Shown here one piece after another: positions 17,276-25,472 of a stretch of DNA of 64,000 nucleotides; position 1 is the first letter of the stretch; each line of letters starts with the position of its first letter. The notes beneath the pieces are model-generated. The model was not told where the DNA came from. It saw nothing but the letters and a program-made list of their open reading frames with translations, and made no database searches. The DNA is from Burkholderiales bacterium (GTDB taxonomy: Bacteria > Pseudomonadota > Gammaproteobacteria > Burkholderiales > Burkholderiaceae_C), in NCBI GenBank assembly GCA_030604135.1, contig JAUVWL010000006.1, positions 124,001-188,000 on the forward strand, written 5' to 3'. Both the position numbers and the translations under genes were made by a program.

Positions 17276-18232
17276 CTATGGCGTGTACAAGTCAGACAGC
17301 GTGGTGAGGATGAACTGTCCGCCATGGTCCTCGCTGAGTTCGCTGTAGACCTGCACCTCCATGACCTGGCCATCCGGCCTGAGCCAGCGCGCGCGCTGCC
17401 ATTCGGTGCAACCATGCTGAGCCAGCCGAGCCCTGTGGGCTTCGCGCTGTTGAGCGTCGGCCCACAGGCTGTCGACCGAAACCCCATCGAGCTGGTCAGC
17501 GCGGTAGCCCATGGCCTGCTCAAAGGCTGGATTGACCTGCAACACCCGATGCGAGGTGGCCGACTCGATCATCAAAGCGGTGGGGTTGAGATCGAAGACC
17601 CGTTGAAACCGCCGAAACGATCGGTCTCGCTCGTGCTCAAGTCGCACCCGGTCCTCCATCTGTATCAGCAGTCGGCGATGCGCTTCGTCGGTCATTCTGC
17701 GCAGGTGGAACAAAACCGCACCCACCACACCGATGACCACACTGCCCACCAGCCAGTAACGAACGTCCACCGCCATGTCGGGCCGCATCCATCGCCCCGT
17801 CGACTCGGTCCAGGTCAGACCACCCAGCAAAGCCAGGCCCGCCAGCGTGGTCAACAGCAGTGAGCGCGGCTTGAGGTAGGCACCCGCAAGCACCACTGCG
17901 CCCAACAAGGCCAGGGTGGCCGATGCGCGAACCGTCCCGTAGCTGTAACTGGCCCATGCCCCGATGGCCAGGACACTGACCACCAGAACCGGAACACCCC
18001 ACCAGCGCACGTGGTTTCTGAAGGCCAGCAGCAACAGGAGCACCACCAGGCCCATTGCCACCGAAATGTGGGCTCTGGACTCTCCCAGAGGCGAGCCCCA
18101 TTGATCGACCAGGGCGATGATCAGCATCAAGCCCGCCAGCACCAGCAACACCTGCCGCAGGCTGTGGCTGCGGTCCCGATCCTGGCGCTGGTGAATCTCG
18201 ACAGGCATGTCCAGTGGCCGGGAGTCAAGCAT
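17276..18232 (-). CDS. Membrane PAS-domain protein without output domain, copy 2
   Basis: A 318-residue protein with about six hydrophobic segments in residues 26-180, a short linker helix (HRRLLIQMEDRVRLEHERDR), and one PAS domain at residues about 200-315 (FDLNPTALMIES, VLQVNPAFEQAMGYRADQLDG, RPDGQVMEVQVY). The sequence ends right after the PAS fold: no histidine kinase, GGDEF, EAL or methyl-accepting domain follows. Its start overlaps the end of its paralogue by eight bases. Function is unknown; it may pass a signal to a separate protein. Confidence 0.8.
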   Translation of the reverse strand: MLDSRPLDMPVEIHQRQDRDRSHSLRQVLLVLAGLMLIIALVDQWGSPLGESRAHISVAMGLVVLLLLLAFRNHVRWWGVPVLVVSVLAIGAWASYSYGTVRASATLALLGAVVLAGAYLKPRSLLLTTLAGLALLGGLTWTESTGRWMRPDMAVDVRYWLVGSVVIGVVGAVLFHLRRMTDEAHRRLLIQMEDRVRLEHERDRSFRRFQRVFDLNPTALMIESATSHRVLQVNPAFEQAMGYRADQLDGVSVDSLWADAQQREAHRARLAQHGCTEWQRARWLRPDGQVMEVQVYSELSEDHGGQFILTTLSDLYTP

Positions 18233-19424
18233 GCTCGCCTCCCGGTCGGTGCGTCCCCCCGCATGGGGCCCCTTCAGGCGCCGCCTGGTTGGCTACTTCG
18301 CCGGCCTCCACGTTCATGGGCCGCACGGCCGTGATCACCAGACCGTCGTCGGGATCGTCATCACGCTGGCTGCAAATGTGGATGGGCATCAGATGCCCTC
18401 CCCGACCGATGGCGGTGACCGGCCACCACCCGCTTCTTCTGTTGGCACGCCGTTCGCGCGAAAACACCTCGTGATGTTCGTCATGCAGCCAGAGAAAGCC
18501 ATCACGACGATGGATGACATCATTTCGGGAGAAACCGAACACCCGCTCGAAAGCAGGATTGACGTCCAGAATCTGCCCAGTCTGGGTCGATTGAACGAAC
18601 AAGGGCGTGGGACTGGATTGAAAAACCCGGGCAAACCGCTCACGCTCCCGGTCGCGCTCCTTCAGCACCTGCAGTCTTGCACTGGCTTCCTTCAAGTGAA
18701 GGGTCTGTGCTTCGCTGAACTGGATGCCATTGAGATACATCATGCCGGCCACACCCACCAGGCAGGCGGCCTGGGAAATCCAGGTGCGCCAACCGACCTC
18801 GAAGTCGGGGACGCCGATCAAGGCGCCGGCTGTGTCGGCCCAGGTCAGGGCCCCCAGCAACAGCACAGCGCCAGCCGTCGTCCAGACGAGCGCCGCCTGG
18901 CTGAGCAACAGCCCCACCGCCACCTGTGCCACCAGAATCAGCCCCACATTCACGGTGCGCACCGACCCGTACATCAACGCCGACACCAGCACCATCGCAA
19001 TCAGGGTGCCCACCACCATCCAGGCCACGGCGGCATAGTGACGGTAAGCCAGCAGCCACCATGCCACACCGCCCATGCCGGCCAAGACCAGGAGCAGGAG
19101 GCTGTCGGCATCCACCGGCAGGCCCATCAGGCGCTCGGCAAGGAACAGCGCGCAGGCCAATACGACAGACAGCACGCACAGGCGCTTGGCCAGATCCGAT
19201 CGAGCTGCGAGAAAGGGTTGGGGTGCGTGCCAGAAAAGGCTGTCGGGCGATGGATTCAAAGCGGGCGTGCAGGCGAAGTTCAGAACCGGGCGTATTCTTG
19301 CTGAAAAACGCCGCCCAGCCGGACAGACCCTGGCAAAGTGCTGCACGCGGCAGACAGGAACGGCCTTCTCGACCTCATGGTGCTCCTGCTGGACGCACCC
19401 ATAGGGAAAACACCAATTCACCAA
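18225..19424 (-). CDS. Membrane PAS-domain protein without output domain, copy 1
   Basis: A paralogue of the following gene in the same layout: about six membrane segments (from LCVLSVVLACALFLAERL onward), a linker helix rich in Arg and Glu, and one PAS domain (VFQSSPTPLFVQSTQTGQI, VNPAFERVFGFSRNDVI, then RRSGWWPVTAIGRGGHLMPI). No output domain follows. The start is uncertain: the outermost codon is TTG at 19424, there is no ATG before the first membrane segment, and the first 45-70 residues look non-native. The frame and its C-terminal end are secure. Confidence 0.65.
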   Translation of the reverse strand: MVNWCFPYGCVQQEHHEVEKAVPVCRVQHFARVCPAGRRFSARIRPVLNFACTPALNPSPDSLFWHAPQPFLAARSDLAKRLCVLSVVLACALFLAERLMGLPVDADSLLLLVLAGMGGVAWWLLAYRHYAAVAWMVVGTLIAMVLVSALMYGSVRTVNVGLILVAQVAVGLLLSQAALVWTTAGAVLLLGALTWADTAGALIGVPDFEVGWRTWISQAACLVGVAGMMYLNGIQFSEAQTLHLKEASARLQVLKERDRERERFARVFQSSPTPLFVQSTQTGQILDVNPAFERVFGFSRNDVIHRRDGFLWLHDEHHEVFSRERRANRRSGWWPVTAIGRGGHLMPIHICSQRDDDPDDGLVITAVRPMNVEAGEVANQAAPEGAPCGGTHRPGGEHA

Positions 19425-19437
19425 GACGCCTGGATGC

Positions 19438-19466
19438 TTGATTTGGTTATTATTTATAACGATAAT
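19438..19466 (+). promoter_or_regulatory. Promoter of the ferulate operon with embedded GGTTAT-N5-ATAAC palindrome
   Basis: TTGATT at 19438-19443 and GATAAT at 19461-19466 are separated by 17 bp, a well-formed sigma-70 promoter. The spacer holds the palindrome GGTTATTATTTATAACG at 19445-19461. The same palindrome stands at 47516-47532 and 52603-52619. Its place between -35 and -10 suggests repression. Confidence 0.75.
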
Positions 19467-19501
19467 TCCAACACCGTCACCGCAGCCAAAGTCCGAATAC
19501 C

Positions 19502-20290
19502 ATGAGCAACTCCCATCCCGACCTCAATGTGAGCTTTGTGGGCGAACACAACCAGGTTGCCCTGGTTCGACTGACCCGTCCAGCCAAACGCAACGCCCTG
19601 AACGACGGCCTCATTTTGGCCATTCGCGACACCTTTCAGAACCTGCCTTCGAGTGTGCGTGCGGCCGTGATCGACGGTGAGGGCGAGCACTTCTGTGCCG
19701 GCCTGGACCTGTCGGAGCTCAGCGAGCGCGACGCCAGCGAAGGGGTTTTCCATTCGCGCATGTGGCATGCCGCACTGGAATGCGTTGAAAAAGGCACGGT
19801 GCCGGTGATTGCAGCGCTGCACGGCGCCGTGGTCGGCGGTGGGCTGGAGCTGGCCAGCGCCTGCCACATCCGGGTGGCCGACGAGTCGACCTTCTATGCG
19901 CTGCCAGAGGGCACACGCGGCATCTTTGTGGGTGGCGGCGGTGCGGTTCGCATCCCCAGACTCATCGGCGCCGCCCGCATGACCGACATGATGCTGACCG
20001 GCAGGGTCTACAACGCCGCAGACGGCGAGCGCATCGGTCTGTCGCAGTACCTGGTGCCCAACGGCACCGCCGTTGAAAAGGCACTGGAGCTGGCCGGACG
20101 CATCGCCACCAATGCCCCCATGACCAACTTCGCCCTCATGCACGCCCTGCCGCGCATTGCCGAGCAGCCGGCCGATCATGGTCTTTTCACCGAGGCACTG
20201 ATGGCGTCGATCGCCCAGTCCGCACCGGAGGCCAAAGAACGCGTGCGCGCCTTTCTGGAAGGCAAGGCCGCGAAAGTCAGGAAAGACTGA
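19502..20290 (+). CDS. Crotonase / enoyl-CoA hydratase family protein
   Basis: A 262-residue crotonase-fold protein. Seen: LTRPAKRNALND, the oxyanion-hole segments HFCAGLDLSEL and LHGAVVGGGLELASACH, and the acidic LPEGTRGIFVGGGG region. It opens the eight-gene operon. With feruloyl-CoA synthase, SDR and thiolase downstream, hydration of feruloyl-CoA in a beta-oxidative route is the likely step. It is not clearly the 276-residue feruloyl-CoA hydratase/lyase type, whose N-terminal and active-site sequences differ, so an aldolase activity giving vanillin is not supported. Confidence 0.85.
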   Translation: MSNSHPDLNVSFVGEHNQVALVRLTRPAKRNALNDGLILAIRDTFQNLPSSVRAAVIDGEGEHFCAGLDLSELSERDASEGVFHSRMWHAALECVEKGTVPVIAALHGAVVGGGLELASACHIRVADESTFYALPEGTRGIFVGGGGAVRIPRLIGAARMTDMMLTGRVYNAADGERIGLSQYLVPNGTAVEKALELAGRIATNAPMTNFALMHALPRIAEQPADHGLFTEALMASIAQSAPEAKERVRAFLEGKAAKVRKD

Positions 20291-20332
20291 GCGCTGCGCT
20301 GAACGCGCCCGAACATCGGCACCGCCCGAATC

Positions 20333-20363
20333 GCTTGGTCGGCACCGCGCTGGCCGACCAAGC
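20333..20363. other. Stem-loop between crotonase and feruloyl-CoA synthase genes
   Basis: GCTTGGTCGGC and GCCGACCAAGC form a perfect 11-bp stem with a nine-base loop in the 132-bp gap. There is no T run after it, so it is more likely an mRNA stability or attenuation element than a full terminator. Confidence 0.5.
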
Positions 20364-20422
20364 AAGGCGTCTGACGGGGCAGGCAGGCACCAGAGACATC
20401 GAACATTTTTCGGAGACAAGAC

Positions 20423-22279
20423 ATGACCGCTGCGAAATACCGGCCCCTGACCTTCGGCGTGACCCGCGCCACCTTGCGTGACGGCAACACCGGTGTGCAC
20501 TACCTGGTGGCCGACCAGGACCTTGCGCCCTTCCCCGCTCGACTGACCGACCGCCTCGTCCACTGGGCAGAACAGCGCCCCGACCAGACCCTGTTTGCCC
20601 GGCGCGTGAAGAATGCCGATGGCAGCAGTGGGGACTGGCGGCACATCAGCTTTTCCCAGGCGCTGGACGCGGCCCGCCGCATCGGGCAGGCCCTGCTCGA
20701 CCGCGGCCTGTCGGCCGAGCGCCCGGTGCTGATCCTGAGCGAAAACGACCTGGAACACGCCCTGCTGGCCTTGGGCTGCATGGTCGTCGGCATTCCCTGG
20801 TGCCCGACCTCTCCGCCCTATTCGCTGATCAGCCAGGACTTCGACAAACTCAAGCACGTCGTCAAGACCCTGACGCCCGGTCTGGTGTTCGCCAGCGATG
20901 CCAACCGCTACGCACGTGCCATGCTGGCCACCCTCGGCGAGGACGTCGAGCTGGTGTGCACCGAAGGCACGGTGCCCGGCCGCGACACCACCTCGTTTGC
21001 CGCCCTGCTGGCCACCGATGCCACCGCCGCGGTCGACGCCGCCATGGCGGCCACCGGCCCGGACACCGTGGTCAAGTTCCTGTTCACCTCGGGCTCGACC
21101 AAGATGCCCAAGGCGGTCATCAACACCCAGCGCATGTGGTGTGCCAACCAGCAGCAGATGACCCAGTCCATGCCCGTGCTCACCGAAGGCGAACTGGTGC
21201 TGGTGGACTGGCTGCCCTGGAACCACACCTTCGGTGGCAACCACAACTTCGGCATGGTCATCTTCAATGGGGGCTCGCTGTTCATCGATGACGGCAAGCC
21301 GACTCCGGCCCTGATGGCCGAGACCCTTCGCAACCTGCGCGAGATCGCCCCCACCGTCTACTTCAATGTGCCCACCGGCTTCGAGGCGATCGCCAACGCC
21401 ATGAAGACCGACGATCTGTTGCGCAAGACCCTGCTATCCAAAGTGCGCATGTTTTTCTATGCGGGAGCGGCACTGGCTCAGCCCATCTGGGACAGCCTTT
21501 TCGAGAGCCAGGAGCGCGAGGTGGGTGAGCGCATCGTCATGGGCACCGGCCTGGGCATGACCGAGTCTGGTCCGTTCGGCATCTTCGTCACCAGTCCCAA
21601 CGTGCGCGCCGGCGACCTGGGTCTGCCCACCCCCGGTCTGGAACTCAAGCTGGTGGACACAGAAGGCAAGACCGAGGTGCGCTACCGCGGACCCAACATC
21701 ACCCCGGGTTACTGGCGCATGCCGGAAGAGACGGCCGAATCCTTCGACGAGGAAGGCTTTTTCAAGACCGGCGACGCCGTCAAGTGGATCGATGAAACCG
21801 ACATCCACCAGGGCCTCAGGTTCGACGGCCGCATCGCCGAGGACTTCAAGCTCGCCACCGGCACCTTCGTCAGCGTTGGCCCGCTGCGCGGAAAGATCAT
21901 CGCGGCGGGCGCGCCCTACGTCCAGGATGTGGTGCTGACCGGTCTGAACATGAAGGAAGTCGGCGCCATGGTGTTCCCTACCCCCGCCGTACGGCAGCTC
22001 GCCGGCCTGCCCGCTGACGCCTCGATGCACGACGTGCTGGATGCGCCCCCGGTGCTGGCGCAGTTCCAGACGATCGTGGACGAACTGGCGCGCACCGCCA
22101 CCGGCTCGGCCAACCGCATCGCCCGCCTGTGCCTGCTGGCCGACCCGCCCACCATCGACCGCGGCGAGATCACCGACAAGGGCTCCATCAACCAGCGTGC
22201 CGTGCTGTCGCACCGTGCCGACACGGTGGCCAAGTTGCATGCGGACGAGCTGCGCTACATCATCAAACCCACGGTCTGA
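20423..22279 (+). CDS. fcs: Feruloyl-CoA synthase
   Basis: A 618-residue adenylate-forming ligase that activates ferulate and related hydroxycinnamates with ATP and CoA. Seen: the AMP-binding P-loop FTSGSTKMPKAV, the LPWNHTFGGNHNF segment, GTGLGMTESGPF, and the late FKTGDAVKW and FDGRIAEDFKLATGTFV motifs with the hinge aspartate. Length and motif spacing match feruloyl-CoA synthases rather than short 4-coumarate ligases. Substrate range (ferulate, caffeate, coumarate) cannot be fixed from sequence. The ATG follows a CGGAGACA site. Confidence 0.9.
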   Translation: MTAAKYRPLTFGVTRATLRDGNTGVHYLVADQDLAPFPARLTDRLVHWAEQRPDQTLFARRVKNADGSSGDWRHISFSQALDAARRIGQALLDRGLSAERPVLILSENDLEHALLALGCMVVGIPWCPTSPPYSLISQDFDKLKHVVKTLTPGLVFASDANRYARAMLATLGEDVELVCTEGTVPGRDTTSFAALLATDATAAVDAAMAATGPDTVVKFLFTSGSTKMPKAVINTQRMWCANQQQMTQSMPVLTEGELVLVDWLPWNHTFGGNHNFGMVIFNGGSLFIDDGKPTPALMAETLRNLREIAPTVYFNVPTGFEAIANAMKTDDLLRKTLLSKVRMFFYAGAALAQPIWDSLFESQEREVGERIVMGTGLGMTESGPFGIFVTSPNVRAGDLGLPTPGLELKLVDTEGKTEVRYRGPNITPGYWRMPEETAESFDEEGFFKTGDAVKWIDETDIHQGLRFDGRIAEDFKLATGTFVSVGPLRGKIIAAGAPYVQDVVLTGLNMKEVGAMVFPTPAVRQLAGLPADASMHDVLDAPPVLAQFQTIVDELARTATGSANRIARLCLLADPPTIDRGEITDKGSINQRAVLSHRADTVAKLHADELRYIIKPTV

Positions 22280-22290
22280 AAGCAATCACC

Positions 22291-23538
22291 ATGGCCCACA
22301 AAGGCTTCTTCAATTCCTTCGATGACGTGGTCATCCTGGGCGGTGTGCGCACCCCCATGGTCGACTACTGCGGCCCCCTGGGGCACGTCTCGCCCACCGA
22401 TCTGGGCATCAAGGTGGCGCGCGAAGCGCTGGCCCGCACGGGTACCCAGCCTGAGGAAATCGGCTCGGTGGTCACTGGCAACATGGCGCCCGGTGATTTC
22501 GACCAGTTCTTTCTGCCGCGTCACATCGGCCTGTACGCCGGTGTGCCGGTCGACGTGCCGGCGCTGATGGCGCAGCGCATCTGCGGCACCGGCTTCGAGC
22601 TGTTCCGCCAGGCCGCCGAACACATCAGCGGTGGCCTGTGCGAAGCGGCGCTGGTGGTGGGCACCGAGAACATGACGCGCAACCCGATTGCAGCCTTCGA
22701 CCACCGCACCGGCTTCAAGCTGGGGGCCCCGGTGGGCTTCAAGGACTACATGTGGGAAGCCCTGAAGGACCCGGCGGCCGGCATCAACATGATCCAGACC
22801 GCCGAGAACCTGGCTAAGAAGTATGGCATCACACGCGAGTCGGTCGACGAGTTCGCCTCGGCCTCCTTTGCCAAGGCCGTGGCCGCGCAGGAAAGCGGCT
22901 TCCTGGCCGGTGAGATCGCGCCAGTGGTCACCGAGAAGTTCGAGATCGACGGCTACAAGCCCCGTGGTATCAGGCTGCAGGGCAAGGTCACCGAACTGAC
23001 CACCGACACCCACCCACGCATCTCCCCGGTGGAGGTGCTGGCCAAGCTCAGGTCCGTGTTCGAGGGCGGCGTGCAGACCGGTGGCAACAGCTCGGCCCTG
23101 GTCGATGCCGCAGCGGCCTGCGTGGTCACATCCGGCGCCTACGCCAAGGCACAGGGCAAGGCACCGCTGGCCCGCGTGGTGGCCGCGGCCGTGGTGGGGG
23201 TGCCGCCCGAAATCATGGGCATCGGGCCGGCGCCCGCCATCCGCCTGCTGCTGGAGCGCACCGGCCTCAAGCTCGACGACATCGGCCGCTTCGAGGTCAA
23301 TGAAGCCCAGGGCGCACAGACCCTGTCGGTCGCCAAGGACCTGGGCATGGACATCGCCAAGCTCAACGTCAACGGCGGCGCCATCGCCCTGGGCCACCCG
23401 CTGGCCGCCACCGGCGTGCGCCTGACGCTCACGCTGGCGCGTGAACTGCAGCGCAGCGGCCTGAAGTACGGCATCTCCAGTGCCTGCGTGGGCGGTGGCC
23501 AGGGCATCGCCCTGCTGATCGAAAACATGAACGCCTGA
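22291..23538 (+). CDS. Thiolase (acyl-CoA acyltransferase)
   Basis: A 415-residue thiolase. Seen: an early RTPMVDYCG segment, the nucleophile region AQRICGTGFE with the active cysteine, GGNSSALVDAAAA, the GGAIALGHPLAATG histidine motif and the final SACVGGGQG cysteine. In this operon it would cleave the 3-keto-acyl-CoA from ferulate to vanilloyl-CoA and acetyl-CoA, the key step that separates the beta-oxidative route from the retro-aldol route. It starts 11 bases after fcs. That specific substrate is inferred from gene order. Confidence 0.88.
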   Translation: MAHKGFFNSFDDVVILGGVRTPMVDYCGPLGHVSPTDLGIKVAREALARTGTQPEEIGSVVTGNMAPGDFDQFFLPRHIGLYAGVPVDVPALMAQRICGTGFELFRQAAEHISGGLCEAALVVGTENMTRNPIAAFDHRTGFKLGAPVGFKDYMWEALKDPAAGINMIQTAENLAKKYGITRESVDEFASASFAKAVAAQESGFLAGEIAPVVTEKFEIDGYKPRGIRLQGKVTELTTDTHPRISPVEVLAKLRSVFEGGVQTGGNSSALVDAAAACVVTSGAYAKAQGKAPLARVVAAAVVGVPPEIMGIGPAPAIRLLLERTGLKLDDIGRFEVNEAQGAQTLSVAKDLGMDIAKLNVNGGAIALGHPLAATGVRLTLTLARELQRSGLKYGISSACVGGGQGIALLIENMNA

Positions 23539-23549
23539 AAGGACAACCC

Positions 23550-24314
23550 ATGAACATCCAAGGACATGCCGCCCTCGTCACCGGCGGCGGATCGGGCCTC
23601 GGCGAGGCCACCGCACGCGAACTGGCCCGCCTGGGCGCCAAGGTCGCGGTGCTGGACCTGAACATCGAGAACGCGCAGCGCGTGGCGGCCGACATTGGCG
23701 GTGTGGCGGTGCAGTGCAACGTGACCGACGAAGCCAGCATGCAGGCCGCCATCGAGCAGGCCGCTGCAGCCCACGGTCCGGCCCGCATCCTGATGCAAAT
23801 CGCCGGCATCGGCAGCGCCAAGCGCGTGGTCGGCAAGGACGGCAACGCCGCCCCGCTGGCCGACTTTGCGCGCGTGATCAACGTCAACCTGATCGGCACC
23901 TACAACGCGGCCCGCCTGTTCGCCGCCGCCTGCGCCAAACTGGACCCGATGGAAGACGGCGAGCGCGGTGTGATGGTGTTCACCGCCAGCGTGGCTGCGT
24001 TCGACGGCCAGGTGGGCCAGCAGGCCTACAGCGCCTCCAAGGCCGGCGTGGTCGGCATGACGCTGCCCATGGCTCGCGACCTGGCCCAGCACGGCATCCG
24101 CGTCTGCACCATCGCTCCCGGCCTGTTTGCCACGCCCCTGCTCAAGGAGCTGCCCGAGCCGGTGCAGGAATCGCTGGCCAAAAGCATTCCCTTCCCGCAG
24201 CGCCTGGGCAAGCCCGAAGAGTTCGCACAGCTGGCAGCGCACATCGTCAGCAACGGCCACCTCAACGGTGAGGTGATCCGCCTGGATGGCGCACTGAGGA
24301 TGGCCCCCCGATGA
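23550..24314 (+). CDS. SDR-family 3-hydroxyacyl-CoA dehydrogenase
   Basis: A 254-residue short-chain dehydrogenase. Seen: the NAD motif TGGGSGLGEATARELARLG, the DLN at the end of strand 2 (NAD preference), and the catalytic Tyr and Lys in QQAYSASKAG, with PMARDLAQHGIRVCTIAPG after it. It resembles the type-10 17-beta-hydroxysteroid/3-hydroxyacyl-CoA dehydrogenase group. It would oxidise the beta-hydroxy intermediate between crotonase and thiolase. Eleven bases follow the thiolase; the thioesterase overlaps its stop by four bases. Confidence 0.87.
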   Translation: MNIQGHAALVTGGGSGLGEATARELARLGAKVAVLDLNIENAQRVAADIGGVAVQCNVTDEASMQAAIEQAAAAHGPARILMQIAGIGSAKRVVGKDGNAAPLADFARVINVNLIGTYNAARLFAAACAKLDPMEDGERGVMVFTASVAAFDGQVGQQAYSASKAGVVGMTLPMARDLAQHGIRVCTIAPGLFATPLLKELPEPVQESLAKSIPFPQRLGKPEEFAQLAAHIVSNGHLNGEVIRLDGALRMAPR

Positions 24315-24730
24315 CCAAGACCGTTGTCTATGAAGTGGAGGTGATGTTCGGCGATTGCGACCCGGCCGGCATCGTCTTTTTCCCCAACTTCAGCAAGTGG
24401 ATGGATGCCTCGTCGCTGAACTTCTTCGTTCAATGCGGCGTTCCGCCCTGGCGCGAGCTGGTCAAGACCACCGGCATCATCGGCACACCTCTGCTGGAAA
24501 TCAACACCAGGTTCATGAAGCCCGCCACCTACGGTGAGCGGCTGCAGGTGCATACCAGCGTCATCGAATGGCGCGAGAAGGTGTTCATCCACAAGCACGT
24601 GGTCAAGCGCGGCGACACCGTGTTGTGCGAAGGCACCGAAACCCGCGCCTTCTGCATGCGCCTGCCCGAAGAGCCGGACCGCATCAAGGCGATCCCGGTG
24701 CCAGAGGACATCAAGGCCAAGTGCAGCTGA
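24311..24730 (+). CDS. 4-hydroxybenzoyl-CoA-type thioesterase
   Basis: A 139-residue hotdog-fold thioesterase. The diagnostic segment GDCDPAGIVFFPNFSKWMD, with the catalytic aspartate region of Pseudomonas-type 4-hydroxybenzoyl-CoA thioesterase, is near residue 14, followed by FMKPATYGERLQVHT. It would release vanillate (or another hydroxybenzoate) from its CoA ester, feeding VanAB at 49.7 kb. The start overlaps the SDR stop as ATGA. Confidence 0.87.
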   Translation: MTKTVVYEVEVMFGDCDPAGIVFFPNFSKWMDASSLNFFVQCGVPPWRELVKTTGIIGTPLLEINTRFMKPATYGERLQVHTSVIEWREKVFIHKHVVKRGDTVLCEGTETRAFCMRLPEEPDRIKAIPVPEDIKAKCS

Positions 24731-24763
24731 CGCACACGATTCAACGCTGAACGGAGACAGTCC

Positions 24764-25444
24764 ATGTACTACGAACCCGGCAAGACACCCCACGGCCTGC
24801 CGCACGACCCGTTCAAGTCGTGTGTGGTGCCCCGCCCGATTGGCTGGATCTCCACCGTCGACGCGCAGGGCCGCGACAACCTGGCGCCCTACAGCCAGTT
24901 CCAGAACGTGACCTTCGATCCGCCGATCGTCATGTTCAGCGCCAACCAGACCACCCAGGGTGACCGCAAGGATTCGGTGCGCAACGCCGAGCAGATGGGC
25001 CAGTTCGTCTGGAACATGGCCACCTGGGACCTGCGCGAAGCGGTCAACATCAGCGCCGAGGAGCTGCCGCTGGGCGTCGACGAGTTCGAGCGCGCCGGCC
25101 TGGAAAAACTCGACAGCCGGCTGGTGAAGCCCAAGCGCGTGAAGGGCTCGCCCATCCAGTTCGAGTGTGAATACCTCAACACCCTGCGCTTCCCGGGCAC
25201 GCCGCCCATGGGCACGGTGGACGTGGTGTTCGGCCGGGTGGTCGGCATCCACATCGATGACCAGTACATCGACGCCAACGGCCTGGTCGACGTGCTCAAG
25301 ATCCGGCCCATCGCCCGCATGGGCTACTTCGACTACACCACCGTGGACAGCAAGTTCCAGATGGTCATTCCCGGCAACAGCCAGGCGCTGCTGGCCGGCC
25401 TGGAGGGTTCACCCGACAAGGCCGCCGAGGCCAAGCAGCGCTGA
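24764..25444 (+). CDS. Flavin reductase family protein
   Basis: A 226-residue protein of the flavin-reductase-like, FMN-binding split-barrel group. Seen: KSCVVPRPIGWISTVDAQG at the start and PYSQFQNVTFDPPIVMFSAN, the usual flavin-contact segments. Such proteins reduce or bind FMN, but no partner monooxygenase lies in this operon, so its job here is open. The ATG follows a CGGAGACAGT site 33 bases after the thioesterase. Confidence 0.8.
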   Translation: MYYEPGKTPHGLPHDPFKSCVVPRPIGWISTVDAQGRDNLAPYSQFQNVTFDPPIVMFSANQTTQGDRKDSVRNAEQMGQFVWNMATWDLREAVNISAEELPLGVDEFERAGLEKLDSRLVKPKRVKGSPIQFECEYLNTLRFPGTPPMGTVDVVFGRVVGIHIDDQYIDANGLVDVLKIRPIARMGYFDYTTVDSKFQMVIPGNSQALLAGLEGSPDKAAEAKQR

Positions 25445-25472
25445 CCTCCCTTCCGATATCAGACGCCCCACC

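Noticed and set aside
19502..20290. Feruloyl-CoA hydratase/lyase (Ech) producing vanillin
   Set aside because: The length and motifs differ from the known 276-residue enzyme, and the thiolase, SDR and thioesterase point to a different route.
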